Notes: generated from the letters alone by a model not told the origin. Counted from the first letter of the stretch, positions 14,591-22,151 are shown. The stretch: DNA of 39,684 bases from REEB95 sp035934995 (GCA_035934995.1 DASYXI010000026.1:1-39684), one strand, 5' to 3'. A program made the numbers and translations.

Positions 14591-15826
14591 ATGCACCGCA
14601 CATCCGCAATGGCCGATGCGTTAAGCCGGCGCAACCTGTTGCGCCAGGCCGGCGCGGCGGGACTGGCGACGCTGGCGATGCCGGCGTGGGCCGAGACGAT
14701 GGTGAACCTGCCGCTGCCCGGCGGACCCGGCGACCGGCCGATCACCACCGCCTTTCCGCAGAAAGGCGCGATGGTGCTTCAGCGCGCGCGGCCGCCGATG
14801 CTCGAAACGCCCTTTGAAGTCTTCGATCAGGGCGTGTTCACGCCCAACGATCGGTTCTTCGTCCGCTGGCACTGGTCGGTGATCCCGACGCAAATCAACG
14901 TCGACACGTTCCGGCTCGCTGTGCACGGCCACGTCGACAAGCCGCTGTCGCTGTCGCTCAAGGAGCTGATGGCGCTGCCGCACATCGAATACGCCGCGGT
15001 CGATCAATGCTCGGGCAATTCGCGTGGCTTCTTCCAGCCGCGCGTGGCGGGCGGCGAGTGGGGCAACGGCGGCATGGGCAACGCGCGCTGGACTGGCGTC
15101 CGCCTCAAGGACGTGCTCGATCGCGCCGGCGTCAAGGCGGGCGCGGTACAGGTCCGCTTCAGCGGCCTCGACAACGCGCCGGTCGCCGACGGGCCGAAGT
15201 TCATCAAGTCGCTCGCGGTCGATCACGCGCGCGACGGCGAAGTCATGATCGCCTTCGCGATGAATGGCCAGCCTCTGCCTTTGTTGAACGGTTTTCCACT
15301 GCGTCTCGTCGTGCCGGGCTGGTACGCGACCTACTGGATGAAGATGCTCAACGACATCGAAGTGCTCGACAGTCCCGACACCAATTTCTGGATGAAGACG
15401 GCGTACCTGATTCCGGACACGCCGCACGCCGACATGCAGCCGGGTCAAGCCGGCGTCAAACTGGTGCCGATCAACCGGCTCAACCCGCGCTCGTTCGTCA
15501 CCAACCTCAAGGCCGGCGCGACCTTGCCGGCCGGCAAGCCGGCATCGGTGCGCGGCATCGCGTTCGGCGGCGACACCGGCGTCAAGCAGGTGGATTTCTC
15601 GGCCGACGGCGGCCGGACCTGGCACGCCGCGCGCCTCGGCAAGGACGAAGGCAAATACAGCTTCCGCCGCTGGGAGACGCGCTTCACGCCCAAGGCCAAG
15701 GGCGCCGCCGTGCTCATGGTCCGCGCCACCAACAGCAAAGGCGAGGTCCAGCCGGCCGCAGCCAACTGGAATCCGTCCGGCTTCATGCGCAACATCATCG
15801 AATCGACGCCCGTGACGGTGGCGTGA
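14591..15826 (+). CDS. sorA: SorA-type sulfite dehydrogenase, molybdopterin subunit
   Basis: A 411-residue periplasmic molybdoenzyme of the sulfite oxidase family, oxidising sulfite to sulfate with cytochrome c. A Tat signal (SRRNLLRQAGAAGLATLAMP, Arg13-Arg14) precedes the mature protein. Further landmarks are FDQGVFTPNDRFFVRWHW, the Mo-ligand cysteine Cys140 in VDQCSGNSR, the VPGWYATYWMKML motif and a C-terminal dimerisation domain (VKQVDFSADGGRTW). GGGGAGGG lies upstream of the ATG; an ATG six codons later is an equally good start. The gene is followed after 10 bases by a c-type cytochrome, the classic sorAB pair, so the enzyme is likely a SorAB complex. An AT-rich inverted repeat 78 bases upstream may be regulatory. 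Confidence 0.88.
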   Translation: MHRTSAMADALSRRNLLRQAGAAGLATLAMPAWAETMVNLPLPGGPGDRPITTAFPQKGAMVLQRARPPMLETPFEVFDQGVFTPNDRFFVRWHWSVIPTQINVDTFRLAVHGHVDKPLSLSLKELMALPHIEYAAVDQCSGNSRGFFQPRVAGGEWGNGGMGNARWTGVRLKDVLDRAGVKAGAVQVRFSGLDNAPVADGPKFIKSLAVDHARDGEVMIAFAMNGQPLPLLNGFPLRLVVPGWYATYWMKMLNDIEVLDSPDTNFWMKTAYLIPDTPHADMQPGQAGVKLVPINRLNPRSFVTNLKAGATLPAGKPASVRGIAFGGDTGVKQVDFSADGGRTWHAARLGKDEGKYSFRRWETRFTPKAKGAAVLMVRATNSKGEVQPAAANWNPSGFMRNIIESTPVTVA

Positions 15827-15836
15827 GGAGGCGGCC

Positions 15837-16169
15837 ATGACACGCAAATTTCTCGCGCTCGCGCTGGTCTCCGCTGCCGCGCTCGGCACGCTCGCCGCCG
15901 AGGCCAAGGCGCCGGCGGCGCTCCAATCTGTCGATGTCACGCTGCCGGAAAGCCCGGTGGCGCTGCCCGACGGTCCGAACGTCGCGGTGGTGCGTGACAA
16001 CTGCACCGGCTGTCACTCGCCCGAGATGATCCTCTACCAGCCGACGATGCCGAAGCCGGCGTGGGAGGCCGAGGTCAACAAGATGCGCGCCGTCTACAAG
16101 GCGCCGATCGATCCCAAGGACACACCGGCGATTGTCGACTATCTGACGGCGGTGAAAGGCCCGAAATAG
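15837..16169 (+). CDS. sorB: SorB, c-type cytochrome subunit of sulfite dehydrogenase
   Basis: A 110-residue protein with a cleavable signal (ALALVSAAALGTLAAEAKA) and one heme-binding CTGCH motif (Cys56, Cys59, His60); a methionine such as the one in SPEM or in NKMR would supply the other axial ligand. It accepts electrons from the SorA molybdenum cofactor and passes them to the respiratory chain. It starts 10 bases after sorA with GGAGGCGG as ribosome binding site. Length and position match SorB. A strong 10-base-pair inverted repeat follows its stop and likely ends the sorAB transcript. Confidence 0.88.
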   Translation: MTRKFLALALVSAAALGTLAAEAKAPAALQSVDVTLPESPVALPDGPNVAVVRDNCTGCHSPEMILYQPTMPKPAWEAEVNKMRAVYKAPIDPKDTPAIVDYLTAVKGPK

Positions 16170-16195
16170 CCGGCGTAAAAAATCCTGGCGTTGTT

Positions 16196-16230
16196 CCGGC
16201 GGTTCCGGTCCTCTAGTCCCGAACCGCCGG
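16196..16230 (+). terminator. Hairpin between sorB and the DUF1345 gene
   Basis: CCGGCGGTTC (16196-16205) is perfectly complementary to GAACCGCCGG (16221-16230) with a 15-base loop. It follows the sorB stop by 26 bases. The downstream tract TCTTT is short, so it may be a weak terminator. The 3' arm also includes the first G bases of the Shine-Dalgarno GGAGGGG (16229-16235), so it could instead tune translation of the next gene. Confidence 0.45.
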
Positions 16231-16238
16231 AGGGGTCT

Positions 16239-16925
16239 TTGGCCCGGAAGCAATCGTCCGAAGTTCCGCTGGAGCTGCATCCGATCGGGCCGAATCAGCG
16301 GATTCTGCTCGCCGTCATCGTCGGCGTGCTGGTCACTTGGTCGCTCTGGTCTTCCTTGCCGTTTCCCTATCCGATGGCGATCGGCTGGATCGTCGGCGTG
16401 ACCTTCTTCCTCGGCAGTACCGGCGTGGTTCTATCCAGGGCGACGCCCGACCGCATGCGCGCCCGCGCGCGCAAGCAGGATCCGCTGCGGCCGCTGCTGT
16501 TCTCGGTGGTGATCGCCGCGGCCGCCGTCAGCTTCGTGGCGTTGGGGTTCATGCTGAGCAAGGATGCGGGCGGCAAGATCGCCGTCGGCTGGCGCATCCT
16601 GATCGCCGGCCTCGCGGTGCTCGCCTCGTGGCTGCTGACCCACACCATCTTCGCGCTGCATTACGCCCACCTTTATTACGGCGACAATCCGCTGCAAAAA
16701 GGCGAGCAGGATCGCGGCGGGCTCAAATTCCCCGAGGAGCGCGTGCCGGATTTCTGGGATTTCCTTTATTACGCGTTCGTCGTCGGCATGACCTGCCAGG
16801 TCTCGGACGTGCAGGTGACCTCGCGCCACATGCGGCGGCTGACGCTCGGTCACGGCGTTTTGTCGTTTCTGTTCAACGCCGTGATCCTGGCGCTGGCAGT
16901 CAATTTCATCGCGGGTGCGGTCTAA
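16239..16925 (+). CDS. DUF1345 family membrane protein
   Basis: A 228-residue (from the TTG at 16239) integral membrane protein of the DUF1345 family, function unknown. About six hydrophobic helices are visible; the family signature is LHYAHLYYGDN, then LKFPEE.VPDFWDFLYYAFV and GMTCQVSDVQVTSR. The TTG at 16239 is preferred because GGAGGGG sits right before it; an in-frame TTG at 16191 would place the start inside the sorB-downstream hairpin. The stop is 43 bases upstream of the TPP riboswitch of thiO. Nothing in the neighbourhood indicates its substrate. Confidence 0.85.
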   Translation: MARKQSSEVPLELHPIGPNQRILLAVIVGVLVTWSLWSSLPFPYPMAIGWIVGVTFFLGSTGVVLSRATPDRMRARARKQDPLRPLLFSVVIAAAAVSFVALGFMLSKDAGGKIAVGWRILIAGLAVLASWLLTHTIFALHYAHLYYGDNPLQKGEQDRGGLKFPEERVPDFWDFLYYAFVVGMTCQVSDVQVTSRHMRRLTLGHGVLSFLFNAVILALAVNFIAGAV

Positions 16926-16967
16926 AAACCCCTTGCCAGTCCGGTCGGTCGGGCACAGATTCGCCTT

Positions 16968-17045
16968 TGGCTGGGGTGCCGGCAGCGTTGCCGGCTGAGA
17001 TCACACCCACGGAACCTGTCTGGGTCATGCCAGCGAAGGGAGCCC
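16968..17045 (+). promoter_or_regulatory. TPP riboswitch (THI element) of thiOSGE
   Basis: Conserved THI-box pieces are visible in order: CTGGGGTGCC (16971-16980), GGCTGAGATCACACCC (16993-17008), GAACCTGTCTGGGTCATGCC (17012-17031) and GCGAAGGGAG (17033-17042), with a P1-like pairing GGCT/AGCC (16969-16972 with 17041-17044). TPP binding would fold the 3' strand that contains the only Shine-Dalgarno-like sequence for thiO, which suggests translational control. Confidence 0.92.
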
Positions 17046-17048
17046 GCG

Positions 17049-18206
17049 ATCCGCGACCAAACCGCCCATAATGCCTCGTCCGCTCCCGTCGCCATCATTG
17101 GCGGCGGCGCCATTGGCCTCGCCATCGGCTGGCGGCTGGCGCAGCGCGGCGTGCCTGTGGCGATCTACGAGCGCGGCGAGGCCGGCCACGGCGCCTCGTG
17201 GGCGGCGGCCGGCATGCTCGCCGCCGGCGTCGAGACCGAGCCGGGCGAGGGCGATCTCGCGTCGCTCAACCGCCGCAGCCTGGCGCTGTGGCCGGACTTC
17301 GCCGCCGAACTCGAACAGGCGTCCGGCCTGTCGGTCGATCTGCGCCGCGAAGGCACGCTGATGATCGCGCTCAATCGCGACGACGCGGCCCAGCTTCGCT
17401 TCACCTACGATTTCCAGCGCGAGCATGGCATCGCGCTCGAATGGCTGTCGCCGCGCGACGCGCTGAAGCGCGAGCCGCGCCTCAATCCCGCGCTCGCCGC
17501 CGCGGTCTACAGCCCCGGCGATTATCAGGCCGACAATCGCATGCTGGTGCGCGCCCTGAAGCGCGCCTTCCTCGCCGCCGGCGGCACGCTGCATGAGCAC
17601 GCGCCGGTCAGTGCGATCGAGGTGGCCGCCGGCCGCGTCACCGGTTTGGTCGTCGGCGACAGCCGCGTCGCCGCCGAGATCGTCGTGCTGGCGGCGGGCG
17701 CCTGGTCGGGCGCGATCGGCGGCTTGCCGGCCGAAGCGCGCGCGCCGGTGCGGCCGGTCAAGGGCCAGATGCTGGCGCTCAAGATGGACCCGGCGGCGCC
17801 GCTGCTGCGCCATGTCGTCTGGGCGCCGCGCGCCTATCTGGTGCCGCGGCGCGACGGCCGGCTGATTGTCGGTGGCACGGTCGAGGAAAAGGGTTTCAAC
17901 GGCGACCTCACCGCCGGCGGCATCTTCGCCTTGCTCGAAGGCGCCTGGCGCGCGGTGCCGGGCACCGAGGAGCTGGCGATCGACGAGATGTGGGTCGGCT
18001 TCCGGCCCGGCTCGCGCGACGACGCGCCTTTGCTCGGACCGGGCGGCGTCGCCGGTCTGGTGCAGGCGACGGGCCATCACCGCAACGGCATTCTGCTGAC
18101 GCCGGTGACCGCGGAATTGATCGCGCATTATCTGCTGTCCGGCGAGATCGATCCGGCGATGGCGCCGTTCACGCCGGAGCGTTTTTCGCCGCGGGTGCGC
18201 GCATGA
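17049..18206 (+). CDS. thiO: Glycine oxidase ThiO
   Basis: FAD-dependent glycine oxidase that converts glycine to iminoglycine for thiazole synthesis. The Rossmann FAD motif VAIIGGGAIGLAIGWRLAQR is at about residues 14-33 of this frame. SWAAAGMLAAG, a YLVPRRDG strand and the C-terminal FRPGSRDDAPLLGP...TGHHRNGILLTP signature of ThiO follow. No ATG, GTG or TTG occurs in frame between the riboswitch and that motif: the first such codon (GTG at 17151) would delete the FAD site. The codon correctly spaced after GGGAG is ATC at 17049, giving 385 residues, the normal length. So either an AUC start is used or the base is a variant or error. Its TGA overlaps the thiS ATG (ATGA). Confidence 0.88.
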   Translation: MRDQTAHNASSAPVAIIGGGAIGLAIGWRLAQRGVPVAIYERGEAGHGASWAAAGMLAAGVETEPGEGDLASLNRRSLALWPDFAAELEQASGLSVDLRREGTLMIALNRDDAAQLRFTYDFQREHGIALEWLSPRDALKREPRLNPALAAAVYSPGDYQADNRMLVRALKRAFLAAGGTLHEHAPVSAIEVAAGRVTGLVVGDSRVAAEIVVLAAGAWSGAIGGLPAEARAPVRPVKGQMLALKMDPAAPLLRHVVWAPRAYLVPRRDGRLIVGGTVEEKGFNGDLTAGGIFALLEGAWRAVPGTEELAIDEMWVGFRPGSRDDAPLLGPGGVAGLVQATGHHRNGILLTPVTAELIAHYLLSGEIDPAMAPFTPERFSPRVRA

Positions 18207-18409
18207 CCGCGACCATCCGCGTCAACGGCCGCGACGAGCGCCTGGCGGTGGCCACCGTCGCCGAGCTGCTGCACTTGCGCGGCATCGATCGACCGCGCGG
18301 CGTCGCCGTCGCGGTCAACGGCGCGGTGGTGCCGGCGCGGCGCTGGACCGAGGTCGCGCTGGCGCCCGGCGATGCCATCGAAATCGTCAAACCCTTCGGT
18401 GGCGGCTGA
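18203..18409 (+). CDS. thiS: ThiS sulfur carrier protein
   Basis: A 68-residue ubiquitin-fold carrier that delivers sulfur as a C-terminal thiocarboxylate to thiazole synthase. It ends in the essential FGGG (Gly-Gly tail) and has the usual VNG start, VAVAVNGAVVPARRW strand and LAPGDAIEIVKPF. ATG overlaps the thiO stop (ATGA), and thiG begins one base after its TGA. ThiF, the adenylating partner, is not in the window. Confidence 0.93.
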   Translation: MTATIRVNGRDERLAVATVAELLHLRGIDRPRGVAVAVNGAVVPARRWTEVALAPGDAIEIVKPFGGG

Positions 18410-18410
18410 T

Positions 18411-19205
18411 ATGGATACCGCGACCACCAACAAGCCGGCCGAAATGCTGACGATTGCCGGCAAGAGCTTCGCCTCGCGCCTGTTGATGGGCTCGGGCGGC
18501 TATCCCAACCAGCAGGTGCTGCTCGATGCGCTGGCGGCGGCGCAGCCGGCCCTGGTCACCGTCGCCATCCGCCGCATCAGCCTCGAAGCCTATGCCGAAA
18601 GCCTGGTCGATCTGCTCGACGAGAAATACACGCTCTTGCCCAACACCGCCGGCTGCATGACGGTGCAGGACGCCGTGCTGACCGCCGAGCTCGGCCGCGA
18701 GGCGCTACAGACCGATTGGGTGAAGCTCGAATTGATCGGCGACCGCGAAACCCAATATCCCGACGTCGAGCAACTTTTGCGCGCCACCGAGGCGCTGGTG
18801 AAGGCCGGCTTCACCGTGCTGCCTTATTGCAACGAGGATCCGGTGACGTGCCGCAAGCTCGCCGACGCCGGCGCGGCGGCGGTGATGCCGCTGGGCTCGC
18901 CGATCGGCAGCGGCCTCGGCATCGTCAATCCCTATGCCATCGAGCGCATCGTCGTCACCAGCCCGGTGCCGGTGATCCTCGACGCCGGCGTCGGCACCGC
19001 GTCGGACGCCGCGATGGCGATGGAGCTGGGCTGCGACGGCGTATTGCTCAACACGGCGGTCGCCAAGGCGCGCGATCCGCGCCGCATGGCGGCGGCGATG
19101 CGCGCGGCCGTCGCCGCCGGCCGCGATGCGCGTCTCGCCGGCCGGATTCCCAAGCGCACGCAAGCGGAGCCGTCGAGCCCGCAACTTGGTCTCATCGGCG
19201 GGTGA
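18411..19205 (+). CDS. thiG: Thiazole synthase ThiG
   Basis: A 264-residue TIM-barrel thiazole synthase, combining deoxyxylulose phosphate, ThiS-thiocarboxylate and the ThiO-made iminoglycine. The Schiff-base lysine is Lys105 in DWVKLELIGD. Other landmarks are SRLLMGSGGYPN near the start, LPNTAGCMTVQDAV, PLGSPIGSGLGIVNP and VILDAGVGTASDAAMAMELGC. It starts one base after thiS. There is a weak GGCGGCTG ribosome binding site inside thiS. The TGA overlaps the GTG of thiE. All active-site regions look intact. Confidence 0.95.
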   Translation: MDTATTNKPAEMLTIAGKSFASRLLMGSGGYPNQQVLLDALAAAQPALVTVAIRRISLEAYAESLVDLLDEKYTLLPNTAGCMTVQDAVLTAELGREALQTDWVKLELIGDRETQYPDVEQLLRATEALVKAGFTVLPYCNEDPVTCRKLADAGAAAVMPLGSPIGSGLGIVNPYAIERIVVTSPVPVILDAGVGTASDAAMAMELGCDGVLLNTAVAKARDPRRMAAAMRAAVAAGRDARLAGRIPKRTQAEPSSPQLGLIGG

Positions 19206-19825
19206 AGCTGCCGCGTCCGCCGCTGCTGGTGATCAGCGACCGCAAGGTCGCGCGCCGGCCGCTTGTCGAGATTGCCGATGCCTGTTTCGCCGGCGGCGGT
19301 CGCTGGCTCAGTCTCCGCGAAAAAGACCTGCCGCATGACGAGCGCGTCGCGTTGTTGCGCGCGCTGGTTGCGGTCGGCGCGCGTCACGGCGCGCGCGTCA
19401 CAGTGCACGAGGACGTCGCCGCGGCGCGGGCGGCCGGCGCCGGCGGCGTGCATCTGCCGGCCGGCGGCTCGCCGGCGGCGGCGCGTCAGGCGCTGGGCGC
19501 CGCCGCCTTGATCGGCCTATCGGCGCACGACTACGCCGACATCGTCCACGCCGAAACCGAAGGCGCCGATTACGTCACCCTCAGTCCCATCTTTGCCACC
19601 GCGTCGAAACCGGGCTACGGGCCGGCGCTCGGCGTCGACGAGCTGGCCGATCTGGCGGCGAAATCGTTGATCCCGGTGGTGGCGCTGGGCGGCGTCGATG
19701 CAGCCGCGGTCGGGGCGTGCCGCGCGGCCGGTGCCGCCGGCGTCGCGGTGATGGGCGCGGTGATGACGGCCGCCGATCCGCGCGCCGTCACGTCTGCGCT
19801 CGTTGCAGGGCTGGGTCTTGCCTAG
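19202..19825 (+). CDS. thiE: Thiamine-phosphate synthase family protein (ThiE)
   Basis: A 207-residue TIM-barrel of the ThiE/TenI family, joining the pyrimidine and thiazole to make thiamine phosphate. Visible elements are LLVISDRK, the substrate-binding RWLSLREKDLP, GVHLPAGGSP, the phosphate loops YVTLSPIFATASKPGYGPALG and PVVALGGVDAAAV. The SPIF...KPG loop is the family hallmark. The GTG at 19202 overlaps the thiG stop (GTGA). Some ThiE-like proteins are TenI isomerases instead; the cluster context and the complete loop set favour synthase, but TenI cannot be excluded. Confidence 0.85.
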   Translation: MKLPRPPLLVISDRKVARRPLVEIADACFAGGGRWLSLREKDLPHDERVALLRALVAVGARHGARVTVHEDVAAARAAGAGGVHLPAGGSPAAARQALGAAALIGLSAHDYADIVHAETEGADYVTLSPIFATASKPGYGPALGVDELADLAAKSLIPVVALGGVDAAAVGACRAAGAAGVAVMGAVMTAADPRAVTSALVAGLGLA

Positions 19826-19893
19826 GATCCTTGCCGGCCGCGGCGGCCGCGCCTCATAGTTGCGCCGCAGCCGCGCTGCGCGAAGGAGAGGCG

Positions 19894-20601
19894 ATGATCG
19901 AACTGCATTACTGGCCGACGCCCAACGGGCACAAGATCAGCATCTTTCTCGAAGAGGCCGGCGTTCCCTACACGATCGTGCCGGTCAACATCTCGAAGGG
20001 CGATCAGTTCAAGCCCGACTTCCTCAAGCTCTCGCCGAACAACCGCATGCCGGCGATTGTCGACAACGAGCCCGCGGACAAAGGCGCGCCGGTCAGCATC
20101 TTCGAATCCGGCGCCATCCTGATCTACCTCGCGGAAAAAACCGGTAAGTTCATGCCCAAGGATCTACGCGAACGCTTCGACGTGTTGCAGTGGTTGTTCT
20201 GGCAGGTCGGCGGCCTCGGCCCGATGGCGGGGCAGAATCACCATTTCGCCGCCTACGCGCCCGAGAAGCTGCCCTACGCGATCGAGCGCTACGTCAAGGA
20301 AACCAGCCGGCTTTATGCCGTGATGGACAAGCAGCTCAAGGGCCGCGAATTCCTCGCCGGCGCCTATTCCATCGCCGACATGGCCTCATATCCGTGGGTG
20401 GTGCCGTACGAGCGCCAGGGCCAGAAGCTCGAGGACTATCCGTACCTGAAGCGCTGGTTCGAAGCGATCAAGGCGCGGCCGGCGGTGCAGCGCGCCTACG
20501 CGAAGGGCGAACCGCTCCGCAGCCAGGCGACTCCGAACACCAGCCCGGAAGCGCGCAAGGTGCTGTTCGGCCAGTCCGCCGAGACGGTGCGGCGGGCCTA
20601 A
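19894..20601 (+). CDS. Glutathione S-transferase (YfcG/YghU-like)
   Basis: A 235-residue GST with the thioredoxin-like N-domain (residues 1-80) and helical C-domain. YWPTPNGHKISIFLEEAG, KGDQFKPDFLKLSPNNRMPA and FESGAILIYLAEKTGKF are the features of the Nu-class/YfcG group, which has disulfide-bond reductase activity with glutathione. The C-domain shows QWLFWQVGGLGPMAGQ and YSIADMASYPWV. AAGGAGAG precedes the ATG. It is a single-gene unit following the thi operon; the 68-base gap in between contains a GC-rich run but no good terminator. Confidence 0.92.
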   Translation: MIELHYWPTPNGHKISIFLEEAGVPYTIVPVNISKGDQFKPDFLKLSPNNRMPAIVDNEPADKGAPVSIFESGAILIYLAEKTGKFMPKDLRERFDVLQWLFWQVGGLGPMAGQNHHFAAYAPEKLPYAIERYVKETSRLYAVMDKQLKGREFLAGAYSIADMASYPWVVPYERQGQKLEDYPYLKRWFEAIKARPAVQRAYAKGEPLRSQATPNTSPEARKVLFGQSAETVRRA

Positions 20602-20605
20602 CGGC

Positions 20606-20734
20606 TCAGCGCGGATTCAGATTGGCTTTGATCGAGCAGGCGGCGGCGAAGCCGACGACGGCGATCGCCATGAAGGCATAGGAGAGGCTCGCCTTGCCGG
20701 CATCGTCGCGAAGAAGTTCGAAAAGGATCGTCAT
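20606..20734 (-). CDS. Flp-pilin-like small peptide
   Basis: A 42-residue frame: MTILFELLRDDAGKASLSYA, then a hydrophobic helix FMAIAVVGFAAACSI and a short polar tail. The RDDAG turn and the Tyr before the helix are shared with the neighbouring flp-type sequence (same orientation, about 160 bases upstream), so it looks like a shortened relative of type IVb pilins. The conserved Glu before that Tyr is replaced by Ser. The ribosome binding site is weak. It ends 5 bases past the convergent GST stop. It may be a minor pilin, a decayed duplicate, or not expressed. Confidence 0.45.
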   Translation of the reverse strand: MTILFELLRDDAGKASLSYAFMAIAVVGFAAACSIKANLNPR

Positions 20735-20835
20735 GGCGTCGCTCGTGCAGCGGTGGGTCTGTGCATTCACTATGAACCGCGCGCTCTTAAGTTCGATTTA
20801 AAACGAATGCGGGCCGTGCGGCGTATCGCCAAAGA

Positions 20836-20864
20836 AAAACCCCCGGCTTTTGGTCGGGGGTTTT
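20836..20864. terminator. Bidirectional intrinsic terminator
   Basis: AAAACCCCCG (20836-20845) pairs perfectly with CGGGGGTTTT (20855-20864) around a 9-base loop. A T-run follows the stem on the plus strand, and the A-run gives a T-run on the minus strand. It sits between the convergent GST side and the flp-type remnant, with a 20-base palindrome immediately adjacent. Confidence 0.85.
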
Positions 20865-20884
20865 CCGTATAAGCGCTTATACGG
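20865..20884. repeat. Perfect 20-base palindrome
   Basis: CCGTATAAGCGCTTATACGG is its own reverse complement. It starts on the base after the terminator and lies 6 bases beyond the end of the flp-type remnant. It could extend the terminator hairpin, be a protein-binding site, or form a second hairpin. Confidence 0.9.
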
Positions 20885-20890
20885 TGGCGA

Positions 20891-21049
20891 TTACAGGCTG
20901 CCAGCAACGCTGTTGAAGGTGTTGCTCAACTTGCCGCCGACCGTCGTTGACCGCGGTGACGATCACGACCGCGATGAGCGCGGCGATCAGGCCATACTCA
21001 TGGCCGTGGTGCCCGCGTCGTCGCGGAACAACTTGGTCAGGGTCTTCAT
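20891..21049 (-). pseudogene. Flp/Fap-type type IVb pilin with two compensating frameshifts
   Basis: Reading from the ATG (21049), MKTLTKLFRDDAGTTA is a normal Flp pilin start, but the frame stops after 20 codons. Removing the effect of a one-base loss near 20999-21001 restores EYGLIAALIAVVIVTAV, the conserved processing and helix region of Flp. A one-base gain near 20944-20950 then gives TTVGGKLSNTFNSVAGSL, a normal pilin end. The reconstructed protein has 52 residues, the normal length. The two indels cancel, so the gene is either recently broken or the base calls are wrong at two spots. No tad/cpa assembly genes are in the window. Confidence 0.75.
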
Positions 21050-21241
21050 TGTCTCGGTTCTCCAGGTGGATCCAGCGGGACGCGGCCATTCTCGTGGCTC
21101 GTCGTTAAGTCATGCATAAAATCACCGTTTTCTCGGACAGGCCGCCGATTCTTAGCCGCCCCGCAACGCGGGCGGGTTGCCGCGTTTTTTCCGGTTTCAG
21201 GGGCTGATTTGTCTCAAATTGTTGGCGATTTATCGCGCTCG

Positions 21242-21703
21242 CTAGAACTCCTTGCCGATCAGCCGATCGACCGAATAGCAGCCGCCGCCGCGGAAGAAGA
21301 TCGCCAGGAACAAGAGCCACCACAGCAGGGCGTATTCGTATCCCTTGTTGGTCCAGAAATAGCCGAAGTGCCATTGGAACCAGATGATGATGCTCATGTA
21401 GACCAGCAGGATCAGTGCCGCGAGGCGCGTGAACAAGCCGATCATCAGACAAAACGCAACGACCGATTCGGTGAACACCGCCGCGTACGCCCAGCCCATC
21501 GGATAGGGCACGCCCAAGACTTTGTCGATGTAGGGCGCGAGCGTGCTCCAGCTGCCGTTCATCAGCTTCTGGATGCCGTGCGGCAACAACACCGCGCCGG
21601 CGGCAAAGCGCATAAACGAATACGACGCCGGTGAAAACGTTTCATAGAGTCCCGCGAGCCCGGGAAAGATCAGCCGGCTGCGGTCAGCGATTCCTTGCGT
21701 CAT
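21242..21703 (-). CDS. DoxX-family membrane protein
   Basis: A 153-residue protein with four TM helices of the DoxX family, as in quinol-oxidase-associated and MhqP-like proteins. Typical pieces are FMRFAAGAVLLPHGIQKL near the start, MGWAYAAVFTESVVAFCLMI, and GGCYSVDRLIG at the end. The ATG at 21703 (MTQGIADRSRL) follows GTGGGGG by six bases; the open frame upstream is not protein-like. Redox substrates are not known for this member. It stands alone; the divergent side leads to a lipoprotein gene. Confidence 0.85.
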   Translation of the reverse strand: MTQGIADRSRLIFPGLAGLYETFSPASYSFMRFAAGAVLLPHGIQKLMNGSWSTLAPYIDKVLGVPYPMGWAYAAVFTESVVAFCLMIGLFTRLAALILLVYMSIIIWFQWHFGYFWTNKGYEYALLWWLLFLAIFFRGGGCYSVDRLIGKEF

Positions 21704-21812
21704 TGCAAACCCCCACTCAAAGCCGCCGTTCCGCACGGCCATGCGCCGAGCGTAACATTGCGCCGATCGGGGTTGCCTCATCACATCCGCGCTAGGTCGC
21801 GCGGGCGCGCCG

Positions 21813-22151
21813 TCAGTGTGCGACGCAGCTGAACGTGGCGCGGACGGGGATGAAAAGCGGGCAGGCGGTGAGGTCGACGCCCTGATCGACCAGCTTGGCC
21901 GTTTCGCCCTTGTTGCATTCTTCGGCTGCCAGCGCCGCGACTTGCGTGGGCTGGGTCAATAGCCGGCTATAGCAGATCGACACCGGCGCATCGGCCGGAC
22001 TCGCGCCGGCCGAAGCCACCATCTCCTGCGGGGTTTGCTGCGGCTGGCCGCCGGGGCCGAGGTTCGGCGTCTGCGTCTCGAACGGCGCAAAGTTGCTGCA
22101 CCCGGCAAGCGCGAGCGCGGCGAACGTGACGAGATGGCGGACTGTGACCAA
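21813..22151 (-). CDS. Small lipoprotein with cysteine-rich tail
   Basis: A 112-residue frame with a signal and lipobox: VTFAALALAGC, so the mature protein would be lipid-anchored after cleavage before the Cys. The mature part is Pro/Gln/Ala-rich (PNLGPGGQPQQTPQEM), then PVSICYSRL, AAEECNKG, LTACPLFIPVRATFSCVAH with four cysteines. The TTG at 22151 is chosen because GAAGGG lies about 9 bases before it. It runs divergently from the thiC riboswitch. I do not recognise the family; function unknown. Confidence 0.6.
   Translation of the reverse strand: MVTVRHLVTFAALALAGCSNFAPFETQTPNLGPGGQPQQTPQEMVASAGASPADAPVSICYSRLLTQPTQVAALAAEECNKGETAKLVDQGVDLTACPLFIPVRATFSCVAH

Noticed and set aside
17071..17361. 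ATG-started frame at the 5' end of thiO
   Set aside because: Encodes Ser/Pro/Ala/Arg-rich sequence without similarity; the FAD motif is in the other frame.
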